Origin: Streptomyces sp. NBC_01446
Lineage (GTDB): Bacteria > Actinomycetota > Actinomycetes > Streptomycetales > Streptomycetaceae
Direction of reading: 5' to 3'
NCBI RefSeq assembly: GCF_026340095.1
Contig: NZ_JAPEPO010000001.1
Coordinates: forward strand, 6,833,501 to 6,897,500
DNA: 64,000 nucleotides
Shown here: piece by piece, positions 51,007 through 59,650 of the stretch
Numbering within the stretch: position 1 is the first letter of the stretch
Layout: every line of letters begins with the position of its first letter
Program-made: the position numbers and the translations under genes
Notes under the pieces: generated by a model
Databases searched by the model: none
Seen by the model: only the letters and a program-made list of their open reading frames with translations
Told to the model about the DNA's origin: nothing

Positions 51007-51759
51007 TCAGAACGCCGCGTTGTAGATGAGCCCCGACAGCGCGCCGCCGATCAGCGGCCCGGCCACCGGGATGATGGCGTAACCCCAGCCGGACGTGCCC
51101 TTGTTGGGGATCGGCAGGAACGAGTGCACGATGCGCGGACCGAGGTCGCGCGCAGGGTTGATGGCGTACCCGGTGGGCCCACCGAGCGAGAGGCCGATCC
51201 CGACGACCAGGAAGGCCACGACGAGCGCCGTCGTTCCGGACTCCCCGAGCCCCTTGGTGAGCCCGAACGCGAGGATGGGCAGCACGAGGGCGATCGTCGC
51301 GATGATCTCGGTGATCAGGTTGGCCACGGGGTTGTTGATCTCAGGGATCGTGGAGAAGATCCCGAGCGTCGGAGTGGGCCCGTCGTCGTCCGCCCCGTCC
51401 TCGCCGGACCCTGACGTGACGTTGGCGTTGAACTGGGCCAGATAGACGAGATAGGCCAGCAGGGCGCCCAGCATCGCGCCGACCATCTGGCCGAGCAGAT
51501 AGACCCAGACCTTGTCCCACTTGCCGGTGTCCACGGCGATGCCGATCGTCACCGCCGGGTTGAGCTGGCCCCCGGACAGCGGCGCGGCGGTGTACGCCCC
51601 GGCCAGCACGCCGAAGCCCCACCCGAACGCGATGACGACCCATCCCGAGGCTCTCGCCTTGGAATGCTTGAGCGTGACCGCGGCGCACACGCCGGCGCCG
51701 AACAGAATCAGGATCGCGGTCCCGATGACCTCACCGACGAAGATGTCTCCATTGCTCAT
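51007..51759 (-). CDS. glpF: Glycerol uptake facilitator (aquaglyceroporin)
   Basis: This 250-residue MIP-family channel has six helices and two NPA boxes: GGQLNPAVTIG and YAINPARDLGPR. The Asp after NPAR is the aquaglyceroporin hallmark. A 20-residue acidic insertion (SGSGEDGADDDG) sits in a loop. ATG 51759 has AGGAG upstream. It is cotranscribed with glpK. Confidence 0.95.
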   Translation of the reverse strand: MSNGDIFVGEVIGTAILILFGAGVCAAVTLKHSKARASGWVVIAFGWGFGVLAGAYTAAPLSGGQLNPAVTIGIAVDTGKWDKVWVYLLGQMVGAMLGALLAYLVYLAQFNANVTSGSGEDGADDDGPTPTLGIFSTIPEINNPVANLITEIIATIALVLPILAFGLTKGLGESGTTALVVAFLVVGIGLSLGGPTGYAINPARDLGPRIVHSFLPIPNKGTSGWGYAIIPVAGPLIGGALSGLIYNAAF

Positions 51760-52122
51760 GGCGGCTCCTAGGCCCTCGCCCGGAGCGATACGCCCCGGTC
51801 CTCAGTGCAGGGTGCGTTTTCCATGGCTGGTTCCGGACGGCTCTGGCTGCAACGGCCGACGGCAGGGTCTCCCGTGCCCCGCCCGACGCCCGCGACAGGC
51901 GTTCCCGCTCAGTCGGATCACTCGTTTCGCCGGTGGAGAAACGCCCTGACCTGCCCGAACGCGACAGGAGGAGCCCGACGGACAGGCTGGGGCCCCGAGC
52001 GGCGGTGGGACGACGTGCGGCGATGCCGACTGACACCCGGAAGTGTTCACCGGCCGTGATGGAGCGTCAAGGTCGTGGACCGGAACGGTTGGCGGCGCCC
52101 GCCCGCACGGCCCGCGCCCGCG
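51760..52122. other. 363-bp region upstream of glpF with an inverted repeat
   Basis: No gene is supported here. CGTTTC (51923-51928) and GAAACG (51938-51943) form a dyad spaced by 9 bp, about 170 bp upstream of glpF, a possible operator for the glpFK regulator. The rest is the 3' flank of the GGDEF gene. No strong terminator was recognised. Confidence 0.4.
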
Positions 52123-53811
52123 TCATCCAGCGGCCGCGCGGCCCGATTCCGCTTCCGCGCGTGGCCCGGTCCCCGTCCACGGCGCCCCGGCTGCCGGGAC
52201 CGCCCCCGAACGCACACCCCGCCGCACCTCGTGCCCCGGAGTGTCCGAGCGGCCGATGACCCAACTCGCCCCCGGCAGCGCCTTGGCGGCCTGCTTGAGC
52301 GGCGCCAGCGACGCCGCCGCCTGCCGGTGGTCGGCGACGCTTCCCGCCGCGCACAGCACCGTGGCGAGCGAGAGCGTGACGGGCCGTCCGCCCGCCGCCC
52401 AGGGCACATCGAGCACCGCGGACGCCAGCGGATCGAGCCCGTCCGGATCGCCAAGCACCAGGAAGTCGTCGCCTCCGATGTGTCCCACCCTGGTCGTGCC
52501 CGACGCGGCCCGTTCCAGGGACCTGCCCACCTCACGGATCAGATCGTCGCCAGCGGCGAACCCCGCACCGTCGTTGACCTGCTTGAACCCGTCGATGTCC
52601 AGCCAGCTCAGGGCGAACCCGCGCCCCTGCGCGATCCGCCGGTCCACCTCGCCCGTGATGGCGTCCGAACCGGGCAGCCGCGTCAGCGGATTGAGCGCGG
52701 CCGCCTCCTCGACGCGGCTCTCGGCCAGCGCGCGCACGAGATCGGCGAGTCGCACGATGCCCACGCACCGCCCCCGCTTGTCGACGACCGCGACATCGTC
52801 GGCCGTACGGCTGCGCTCGCCGTCCGCGAGTACGTCGAGGACCTCCCAGGCGGTGGCGTCCACGCCCACCGTGCGCGGCCGGTCACCGTGGCGCGCGGCC
52901 GGCCGGTCGGCGTAGAGCGCGTGCCCGTAGCGGCCCGAGAGCGACAACAGGAAGCGGTCCCGCTGCACCGAACGCACCGGTGCGCCCGCCGAGTCCACCA
53001 GGAGCACGCCGGACACGTCGGGCGACCCGGTGAGCAGCGCGCGTACCCTGCCTGCCGAGGCCGAAGCGGGCAGCAGCGCGGCGGGCCGCACGAACTGACG
53101 CACGGGCGGCCCCGAAGGCGGCGGCGTCGCCACCGGGGGCGTGAGCGCCGGCACGTACACATCGGCCGCCGGCAGCCGCGACGGCGGCGCGAACAGCTCG
53201 CCCTGTGCCAGCTGCGCCCCGGCCTCCCGCGCGGCGCCGCACTGCAACTCCGTCTCCACGCCCTCGACGGCTAGCAGCGCGCCCAGCCCCTCGCACAGCG
53301 TCCGCATGGCACTCACCGACGCGGGACGCGACAGCAGCGAGGAATCGAGCTTTACGAGGTCCGGTGCCAGATCGACCAGGAGCCGCAGCGGCAGGTCGCC
53401 GTCACCGACGCCGTCCGCGCAGACCCGGAAGCCCTCGTCGCGCAGGGCCGTGACCCCCTCCAGGAGCGCCCGGTGCGGCACGTGGGTGAACGGGGGACCG
53501 ATGTCGACCGTCACTTCCCAGGGCAGCCGCCCCACGTCCCGGACGGCATCCCGTAGCGCGGCGAGGCCACCCAGATCCGCCACCGTCCCGGCGAACACAT
53601 TGACGTGCAGCGGCAGCAGCGTCTCCCGCTGCGCCGCCGAGCGCACCGCCAACGCGGCCAGACGGCCGTCGAGTTCGGGGTCGCGCCGGGCCTGCGCCAG
53701 CACGTCGCCGACTTCCGGACGGGCGAGTATCTCCAGGGCCGCCACGGCTCCGGTCGTCAGATTGACGACCGGCTGGAAGGCGAAACGGAGAGCGTCCGTC
53801 CAGGAAGGCAC
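52123..53811 (-). CDS. EAL-CBS-GGDEF protein with degenerate EAL
   Basis: The product is 562 residues. An N-terminal EAL-like domain (ALEILARP, HVNVF, VKLD, AVEGVETE) lacks the glutamate of EVTE (reads EVTV) and the second Asp of DDFG (reads ADGVGDG), so phosphodiesterase activity is doubtful. A CBS pair follows (about 300-400; VAVVDKRGRCVGIVRLADLV). The C-terminal GGDEF domain has IGGDDF, compatible with cyclase activity. The likely role is c-di-GMP signalling or GTP sensing. GTG 53811 has TATGCT 5 nt upstream, suggesting a leaderless mRNA; a longer frame to 55059 is an artefact. I recall a GGDEF protein at the same place in S. coelicolor. Confidence 0.85.
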   Translation of the reverse strand: MPSWTDALRFAFQPVVNLTTGAVAALEILARPEVGDVLAQARRDPELDGRLAALAVRSAAQRETLLPLHVNVFAGTVADLGGLAALRDAVRDVGRLPWEVTVDIGPPFTHVPHRALLEGVTALRDEGFRVCADGVGDGDLPLRLLVDLAPDLVKLDSSLLSRPASVSAMRTLCEGLGALLAVEGVETELQCGAAREAGAQLAQGELFAPPSRLPAADVYVPALTPPVATPPPSGPPVRQFVRPAALLPASASAGRVRALLTGSPDVSGVLLVDSAGAPVRSVQRDRFLLSLSGRYGHALYADRPAARHGDRPRTVGVDATAWEVLDVLADGERSRTADDVAVVDKRGRCVGIVRLADLVRALAESRVEEAAALNPLTRLPGSDAITGEVDRRIAQGRGFALSWLDIDGFKQVNDGAGFAAGDDLIREVGRSLERAASGTTRVGHIGGDDFLVLGDPDGLDPLASAVLDVPWAAGGRPVTLSLATVLCAAGSVADHRQAAASLAPLKQAAKALPGASWVIGRSDTPGHEVRRGVRSGAVPAAGAPWTGTGPRAEAESGRAAAG

Positions 53812-53918
53812 GGAAGCATAATGGCGCCCCCCGGCGCGCGCCCAGGCGCAGTTCACGAGCTGTTCACGCACCCTTTTCGGCCGAACACGCAGCGTGCGGA
53901 TCCCTCGGAGCGCGCCGG

Positions 53919-55109
53919 TCAGCGTACCGCGACCACGGACGAGCCGTGCCCGAACAGTCCCTGGTTTGCCGTGATCCCCACGCGCGCGTCCGTCACCTGC
54001 CGGGCGCCCGCTGCGCCGCGCAACTGCCACGTCAGCTCGCAGACCTGGGCGATGGCCTGTGCGGGGACCGCCTCTCCGAAGGACGCGAGTCCGCCACTGG
54101 CGTTCACGGGTATGCGCCCGCCGGGAGCTGTCGCGCCCTCCCTCAGCAGCTTCGCAGCCTCGCCCTCGCCGCACAGCCCCAGATCCTCGTACCACTGGAG
54201 CTCCAGCGCGGTCGACAGGTCGTACACCTCGGCGAGGGAGAGGTCTTCCGGGCCGATCCCGGCCTCCTCGTACGCCGCCCGCGCGATCGAGGCGCGGAAG
54301 GTGACGCCGTCCGGTTCGACGACCGTGGCCGAGTCGGTGGCGATGTCCGGGAGGTCGAGCACCGTGTTCGGATACGTCGGCGTGACCGTCGACACCGCGC
54401 GGATCCGCACCGGGTTGCGCACCCCGTGCTTGCGCGCGAAGTCCATGCCGCACAGCACGAGTGCGGCCGCCCCGTCGGACGTGGCGCAGATGTCCAGGAG
54501 CCGCAGGGGATCGGCGACGACCGCCGACGCGGCCACCTCCTCGGCGGTCACCGTCTTGCGGTACCGGGCGTTCGGATTGAGCGCGCCCGCTGCCGCGTTC
54601 TTCACCTTGACCTGCGCGAAGTCCTCCAGCGTGTCCCCGTGCACGGCCATGCGCCGGCGCGCGTACAGACCGAAGTACGCGGGGTTGGTCGCGCCGAGCA
54701 CCCGGAACCGCAGCCAGTCCGGATCGTCGTGCCGGTCCCCGCCCGCGGGCCGGAAGAACCCCTTGGGCGCGGCGTCGGCGCCCACCACGAGCACGACGTC
54801 GGCGAGCCCCGCGAGGATCTGCGTACGCGCCGCATTGACCGCCTGGGCGCCCGAGGCGCACGCCGCGTACACGCTCGCGACCCGCGCGCCCTGCCAGCCG
54901 AGCGCCTTCGCGAACGTCGCGCCCGCCACATAGCCCGGGTACCCGCCCCGCACCGTGTCCGCGCCCACGACGGAGTCCACGTCGCGCCAGTCGACCCCCG
55001 CGTCGGCGAGCGCCGCCCGCGCCGCCACCGTCCCGTACTCGACGAAGCCGCGCCCCCACTTGCCCCAGGGGTGCATGCCCGCGCCGAGCACCGCCACGTC
55101 GTCCGTCAT
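53919..55109 (-). CDS. Thiolase-like lipid-transfer protein (SCP-x/DitF type)
   Basis: This 396-residue thiolase-fold protein has VYAACASGAQAVNAAR (active-site Cys), ICATSDGAAALVL, AEVYDLSTALELQ and NASGGLASFGEAVPA (His position replaced). Members paired with DUF35 proteins act in side-chain degradation of steroids or acyl-CoA as retro-aldolases or thiolases. ATG 55109 overlaps the DUF35 stop by 4 nt. The substrate is unknown. Confidence 0.87.
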   Translation of the reverse strand: MTDDVAVLGAGMHPWGKWGRGFVEYGTVAARAALADAGVDWRDVDSVVGADTVRGGYPGYVAGATFAKALGWQGARVASVYAACASGAQAVNAARTQILAGLADVVLVVGADAAPKGFFRPAGGDRHDDPDWLRFRVLGATNPAYFGLYARRRMAVHGDTLEDFAQVKVKNAAAGALNPNARYRKTVTAEEVAASAVVADPLRLLDICATSDGAAALVLCGMDFARKHGVRNPVRIRAVSTVTPTYPNTVLDLPDIATDSATVVEPDGVTFRASIARAAYEEAGIGPEDLSLAEVYDLSTALELQWYEDLGLCGEGEAAKLLREGATAPGGRIPVNASGGLASFGEAVPAQAIAQVCELTWQLRGAAGARQVTDARVGITANQGLFGHGSSVVAVR

Positions 55110-55552
55110 GCCGCCACCCCCGTCGGCCGCCAGTGCCATGTCGTCCAGGTCGTGTCCCCGTCCTCGTCGAGCACGCCGGGCACGACCTCCACCTCCATGC
55201 CCACGTCCAGGTCGGCCACGGAGACCCCGGGAACCGCCTGCCCGAGCACCACCAGGCGCTCCGCCTCCAGCTCCACAGCGATCAACGTGTAGGGCTGCCA
55301 CGGAAGTTCCGGATCGGACACGTACGGTGCCGGGGGCCGGTACCGGCTGTCCGTGTACGACCAGACCCGGCCGCGCCGGGAGAGCGGCACGGAGAGCAGC
55401 TCCCCTCCGGCGCAGCCGGGGTTGCGGCAGAAGGTGTCCTCGCGGGGGAAGAAGACCGAGGCGCACGCCGAGCATCGCGTGCCGAGCAGCCGGAAGTCCT
55501 CTCCCTCCCCGGTGAACCAATCGGCCACGACAGGTGTGCGCGTACGCGACAA
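55106..55552 (-). CDS. DUF35 / OB-fold nucleic-acid-type protein with zinc ribbon
   Basis: The product is 148 residues. An N-terminal rubredoxin-like zinc ribbon (CSACASVFFP, then CRNPGC) precedes an OB fold (GRVWSYTDSRYRPP, LVVLGQAVPG). DUF35 proteins bind their adjacent thiolase-like partner and acyl-CoA. TTG 55552 with GGGAGGGG directly upstream is the most likely start. Confidence 0.85.
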   Translation of the reverse strand: MSRTRTPVVADWFTGEGEDFRLLGTRCSACASVFFPREDTFCRNPGCAGGELLSVPLSRRGRVWSYTDSRYRPPAPYVSDPELPWQPYTLIAVELEAERLVVLGQAVPGVSVADLDVGMEVEVVPGVLDEDGDTTWTTWHWRPTGVAA

Positions 55553-55611
55553 GGCCCCTCCCGCGCTGGATCCGACGACGCCACCAGAACACCAGCAGAT
55601 CTGATGAACCG

Positions 55612-56436
55612 TCAGAAGTGTGCCATGGGCCGACCACTCAGGGAACGCCGCGAGATGGGGAAGTCGAAGTACGTGTCCGGGAAGAGCTCAGGCTTGTACG
55701 TGAAGTGCCACCACTCCTCGGGCAGGTTCACGAACCCCTGCGCGGCCAAGGCGTCTCGCAGGAGGTCACGGTTCGCGCGCTGCGCCCCCTTGATCCGTGG
55801 GTCGTCGGTGTGGGCGAGCGTGTCGAAACAGTCGAAGCCCGTACCCATGTCCACCGAGTTGTCGGGGAAGCGTTCTTTCTTCGGCCCGTAACAGGGTGCC
55901 AGCCGCTCACCAGGCACGTACGCGCGCGTGGGCAGCGCCGGCAGCTTCACGACGGTCAGATCGAGCGTGGAGCCGCGGCTGTGCCCGGACTTCTCCGCGA
56001 TGTAACCGTCCGCGAACAGCCGCGTCTTGTCGACCTGCGGATAGAACTCCGCCTTCATCCGCTGGTCGTCGAGGTCCTTGGCCCAGCGCACGAAGTGGTC
56101 GACCGCCCGCTGCGGCCGGTAGCAGTCGTACACCTTCAGTGAGTAGCCCCGCTTCAGGAGCCCGGCCTGCGCCTTGTGGAGCGCCTTCGCGGCAGGCTCG
56201 GTGAGGATGCACATCGGCTTCTCGTAGCCGTCGACGGGCGCCCCGACGAAGTTGTGCGCAGTGATGTAGCGGATCTCCTGGATGATCGTCGGGTCGACGT
56301 CCCGCAGCGCCACGAACTGCGAGGGGGCCTTGGGCTCGGGCTTCGCCTGGGCGGCGCCGGGAGCGGTGGCCGTCCACAGGAGCGCGGCGGCGGCGGTGAC
56401 GGCGAGTCTGCGTACGGCAGTTGCGATTCGTGTCAT
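55612..56436 (-). CDS. Secreted D-alanyl-D-alanine dipeptidase (VanX-type)
   Basis: The product is 274 residues. An N-terminal signal peptide (LAVTAAAALLWTATAPGAAQA) is followed by the VanX/DDP zinc peptidase fold with VYDCYRPQRAV, SGHSRGSTLDL (zinc His and Asp) and EWWHF (Glu and His). It hydrolyses D-Ala-D-Ala or related dipeptides outside the membrane, so it is a peptidoglycan-turnover enzyme rather than the cytoplasmic resistance VanX. No vanHA genes accompany it. ATG 56436 is chosen over 56460. Confidence 0.9.
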   Translation of the reverse strand: MTRIATAVRRLAVTAAAALLWTATAPGAAQAKPEPKAPSQFVALRDVDPTIIQEIRYITAHNFVGAPVDGYEKPMCILTEPAAKALHKAQAGLLKRGYSLKVYDCYRPQRAVDHFVRWAKDLDDQRMKAEFYPQVDKTRLFADGYIAEKSGHSRGSTLDLTVVKLPALPTRAYVPGERLAPCYGPKKERFPDNSVDMGTGFDCFDTLAHTDDPRIKGAQRANRDLLRDALAAQGFVNLPEEWWHFTYKPELFPDTYFDFPISRRSLSGRPMAHF

Positions 56437-56508
56437 GAACCCTGCATCTATCAGGATCAAGGGTGGCCAGGGAAGAGCCGCGTTTCGCGATCGGATACAG
56501 TCCGCGGC

Positions 56509-57042
56509 GTGTCAGCACCCCACCACATAACCAACCCCGTTCCGGATTCCCACTGTTCGAGCTGTGGAACCGCCTACGGACCCGACGTCTCCGGATGGCC
56601 GCGCACGTGCCCGGCCTGCGCCGACGTGAGCTACCGCAACCCTCTGCCGGTCGCGGTCGCCCTCCAGGCCGTCTATGACAGCCGAGGTTCCGCTCTCGTC
56701 GTGATCACTCGGACCATCGCCCCCGCGCGAGGGGGCGTCGCCCTGCCCGGCGGGTTCGTCGACCACAGGGAGGACTGGCGCGACGCCGTCGTCCGTGAGC
56801 TCAAGGAGGAAACGGGCATCGAGGCGGCGAGCCGCGACGTACGTCTCGCCGACGCGATGAGCTCACCCGACGGACACCTGCTCCTGTTCGGCCTCCTCCC
56901 GGAACGCCCGGCCGCCGAACTGCCCGAGCCCGCCGTCACGGACGAGACGGAAGGCTGGCACCTCCTGCGCCGCCCGACCGAACTCGCCTTCCCCCTCCAC
57001 ACCTTGGCCGTCCGCGCCTGGTTCGAGGGCCGCTACGTGTGA
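56509..57042 (+). CDS. NUDIX hydrolase with N-terminal zinc ribbon
   Basis: The product is 177 residues. An N-terminal four-Cys zinc ribbon (CSSCG and CPACA) precedes a NUDIX domain whose box G-x5-E-x7-RELKEETGI is complete. This arrangement occurs in NADH pyrophosphatase-like enzymes. GTG 56509 lies 6-7 nt after a GATACAGT -10-like element, so the mRNA may be leaderless. It is divergent from the dipeptidase. Confidence 0.9.
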   Translation: MSAPHHITNPVPDSHCSSCGTAYGPDVSGWPRTCPACADVSYRNPLPVAVALQAVYDSRGSALVVITRTIAPARGGVALPGGFVDHREDWRDAVVRELKEETGIEAASRDVRLADAMSSPDGHLLLFGLLPERPAAELPEPAVTDETEGWHLLRRPTELAFPLHTLAVRAWFEGRYV

Positions 57043-57078
57043 TACCCGGCCGCATGAACCACCCAGGCCTTTGAACGT

Positions 57079-59436
57079 TCAGAGCCCGCGGACCCGCACC
57101 GGGTACGCGGGCTCGGCCGGCCCGCCCTCGTCCTGCCGCTCCACCACCACACTGCCGCCGCTCCACCGCGAGGTGTAGCGCTGGACGTCCGGCGTCACCC
57201 AGCCGTCGCCGACGTCCGGCACGACAACACCGCCGCCCGTACGCCCCTGAGCCGGAGCCCACACCTCCAGGCACAACTCCCCGTCGTCGCCCCGGACCGG
57301 AATCACCGCACCCGCACGCGCGAAGACAGGAACACGGGACAGCGGCGCGTCCACCAGAACCTGACCGGGCCCCTCATGCGCCTGCCCGCTCTCCGTGTCG
57401 TACCAGCGCCCGCGCGGCAGCCGCACCGCCCGCCGGTCCGCACCCGGCTCCAGGACCGGAGCCACCAACAAGGAGTCACCCAACAAGAACGCGTCCTCGC
57501 AGTCCCGCAACGCCCGGTCCTCCGGAGCACCCCACCACACAGGCCGCACATACGGAGCACCCGTACGCCGCGCGAGATGGGCCAGCGTCAAGAAGTACGG
57601 CAGCAGCCGCCTGCGCTCGACGAGCGCCGCGCGCGCGTGCCCCAGCACCTCGTCACCGAACTCCCACGGCTCCCGGCGCCCCGCACGCAGCGCCGCATGC
57701 GTACGGAACAGCGGCAGATACGCACCCAGCTGGAACCACCGCAGATACAGCTCAGGAGACGGATCCCCGTCGAACCCGCCCACGTCCGGCCCCGAGTACG
57801 GCACACCGCACAGACCGAGACCCAGCACCAGGGACAACGAAGCGTGCAACCCGGGCCACCCCGAAACAACATCGCCCGACCAGGTCCCTCCGTAGCGCTG
57901 CATTCCCGCCCAGCCCGAGCGCGAGAACAGGAACGGCCGCTCCTGGGGCTGCAGTTCACGCAGCCCCTCGTAGCCGGCGCGCGCCATGCACAGGCCGTAC
58001 ACGTTGTGCGCCTCCCGATGGTCGCCGCCCCGCCCCTCCAGGGAGTGCCGTGCCGAGCGGGGCAGCGTCGGGTCACCGAACGCGGCGAAGGACACCGGCT
58101 CGTTCATGTCGTGCCAGAACCCCGAGAAGCCCTGGGCGAGCCGCTCCTCGTACAGACCGCCCCACCACTTGCGCACCGCCCGGTCGGTGAAGTCGGGATA
58201 CACCGACTCACCCGGCCACACCACGCCCCGCACGGCCCTCCCCGCTGCGTCCTTCACGAAGGCGTCCACGGACGCTCCCGCGTCGTACACGGCGTTCCCC
58301 GCCTCCGCCTTGACCGCCGGGTCGACGATCGACACCAGCCGCACACCGTCCGCGCGCAGGTCCTCGGCGAGCCGCGGAAGATCCGGATAGGTCTCCCGGT
58401 CGACCGTGAACACCTGAAACGCGTCGAGATGTTCGATGTCGAGATGGACGACGTCGAGCGGAAGCCCCTGCTCCCGGTAGCCCTCGACGATCCGCCGCAC
58501 GGCCTGCTCCCCGCCGAAGCCCCAACGCGAGTGCTGATATCCGAGTGCCCAGGCCGGCGGCAGCGCGGGAGCACCGGTCAGCGACGCCCACGCTTGCAGC
58601 ACGCGCGCGGGGGGACCCACCATGACCCAGCAGCGCAGCGGACCGCCCTCCATCCGGACCTCGCACGTCCCCGCACGGTCGTGTCCGGAACCAGCGCCCT
58701 CCTGGCCCTCGGACAGCGTCACCGTGCCGTCCCACGAGTTGTCGTGGAACACCAGATGGGTGCCCGCGTCGGCGACCACCATCTGCACCGGCATGGTCAG
58801 GTACAGCGGATCGTCCCCCGGCCCGAACGAACCGCCCGGATCCGTGTTCCACAGGCGGTACGTGCCGTCCCGCAGCCGCGGCCCCGACGCCCGGCCCCCC
58901 AGACCGAAGAACCGCGCGTCGGCGGCCACCTCGGACCGCTGCACCCACCGCGCCTCGCCCCCGTCCGCGGGCTCCCACCAGCGCGGCGGCAGATCCCGCC
59001 GCAGCACCACACCACCCGGAGTGCACACGGAGACAGCGCCGTGCCGCGACACGACGACGGTCACCCGCTCCGACACCACGCGCCAGCCGCCGTCCTTGTC
59101 CGGCTCCAGGACAGCCCGCGGATCCGGCTGCGGACAGGAACCCGCGAGCGCGTACGACGGCTCCGGGTCCGCCCCGTCCCAGCCCCAGAAGACCGCGCCC
59201 GTCACCGTCACCGTGATCCGCAGCCCGGACCGCGTGAACCGGACGACGCCACCACCGGGCGCCGGCTCGGCCCCGGTCACCGGACCCGGCACCCTCGCCC
59301 GCTCCGGCCCCCTGCGCCGCAGACCCACCGCATCGGCTCGCCTCCTGCGCCACGAGGACCGCACCGCCCGCAAACCCTGGACCGCACCCACCAAGCCGAC
59401 CGCCCTCACCGCGCGTACCAGGTCACGACCGTTCAT
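57079..59436 (-). CDS. Glycoside hydrolase family 31 alpha-glycosidase
   Basis: The product is 785 residues. An N-terminal beta domain with LWNTDPGG-type motif (YRLWNTDPGGSFG) precedes a catalytic TIM barrel. The nucleophile is D443 in FWHDMNEP and the acid/base D522 in WSGDVVSGW. YSGPDVGGF, LFRTHA and C-terminal beta domains follow. It is a retaining alpha-glucosidase or alpha-xylosidase acting on oligosaccharides. No signal peptide is clear, so it is probably intracellular. ATG 59436 follows AGGGTGAG; GTG 59445 is possible. Confidence 0.93.
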   Translation of the reverse strand: MNGRDLVRAVRAVGLVGAVQGLRAVRSSWRRRRADAVGLRRRGPERARVPGPVTGAEPAPGGGVVRFTRSGLRITVTVTGAVFWGWDGADPEPSYALAGSCPQPDPRAVLEPDKDGGWRVVSERVTVVVSRHGAVSVCTPGGVVLRRDLPPRWWEPADGGEARWVQRSEVAADARFFGLGGRASGPRLRDGTYRLWNTDPGGSFGPGDDPLYLTMPVQMVVADAGTHLVFHDNSWDGTVTLSEGQEGAGSGHDRAGTCEVRMEGGPLRCWVMVGPPARVLQAWASLTGAPALPPAWALGYQHSRWGFGGEQAVRRIVEGYREQGLPLDVVHLDIEHLDAFQVFTVDRETYPDLPRLAEDLRADGVRLVSIVDPAVKAEAGNAVYDAGASVDAFVKDAAGRAVRGVVWPGESVYPDFTDRAVRKWWGGLYEERLAQGFSGFWHDMNEPVSFAAFGDPTLPRSARHSLEGRGGDHREAHNVYGLCMARAGYEGLRELQPQERPFLFSRSGWAGMQRYGGTWSGDVVSGWPGLHASLSLVLGLGLCGVPYSGPDVGGFDGDPSPELYLRWFQLGAYLPLFRTHAALRAGRREPWEFGDEVLGHARAALVERRRLLPYFLTLAHLARRTGAPYVRPVWWGAPEDRALRDCEDAFLLGDSLLVAPVLEPGADRRAVRLPRGRWYDTESGQAHEGPGQVLVDAPLSRVPVFARAGAVIPVRGDDGELCLEVWAPAQGRTGGGVVVPDVGDGWVTPDVQRYTSRWSGGSVVVERQDEGGPAEPAYPVRVRGL

Positions 59437-59650
59437 GCTGCTCACCCTGTCATCGCGCGGCGCGCAAAGGTGAGTCGTTCAACTGCCGTTCATCCGTGGT
59501 GGCAGCACATCTTCACGACACGGACTATGTGGGGCACAACCTGGTGCGGAAGTCGATCACGTGGCATCGTCCCTGTCAGCCGCGTCACGCGCACACACCG
59601 GCCCGTGCGCGGGACCGACGCACACCACGCGTACATCCGGGAGCCGCCCC

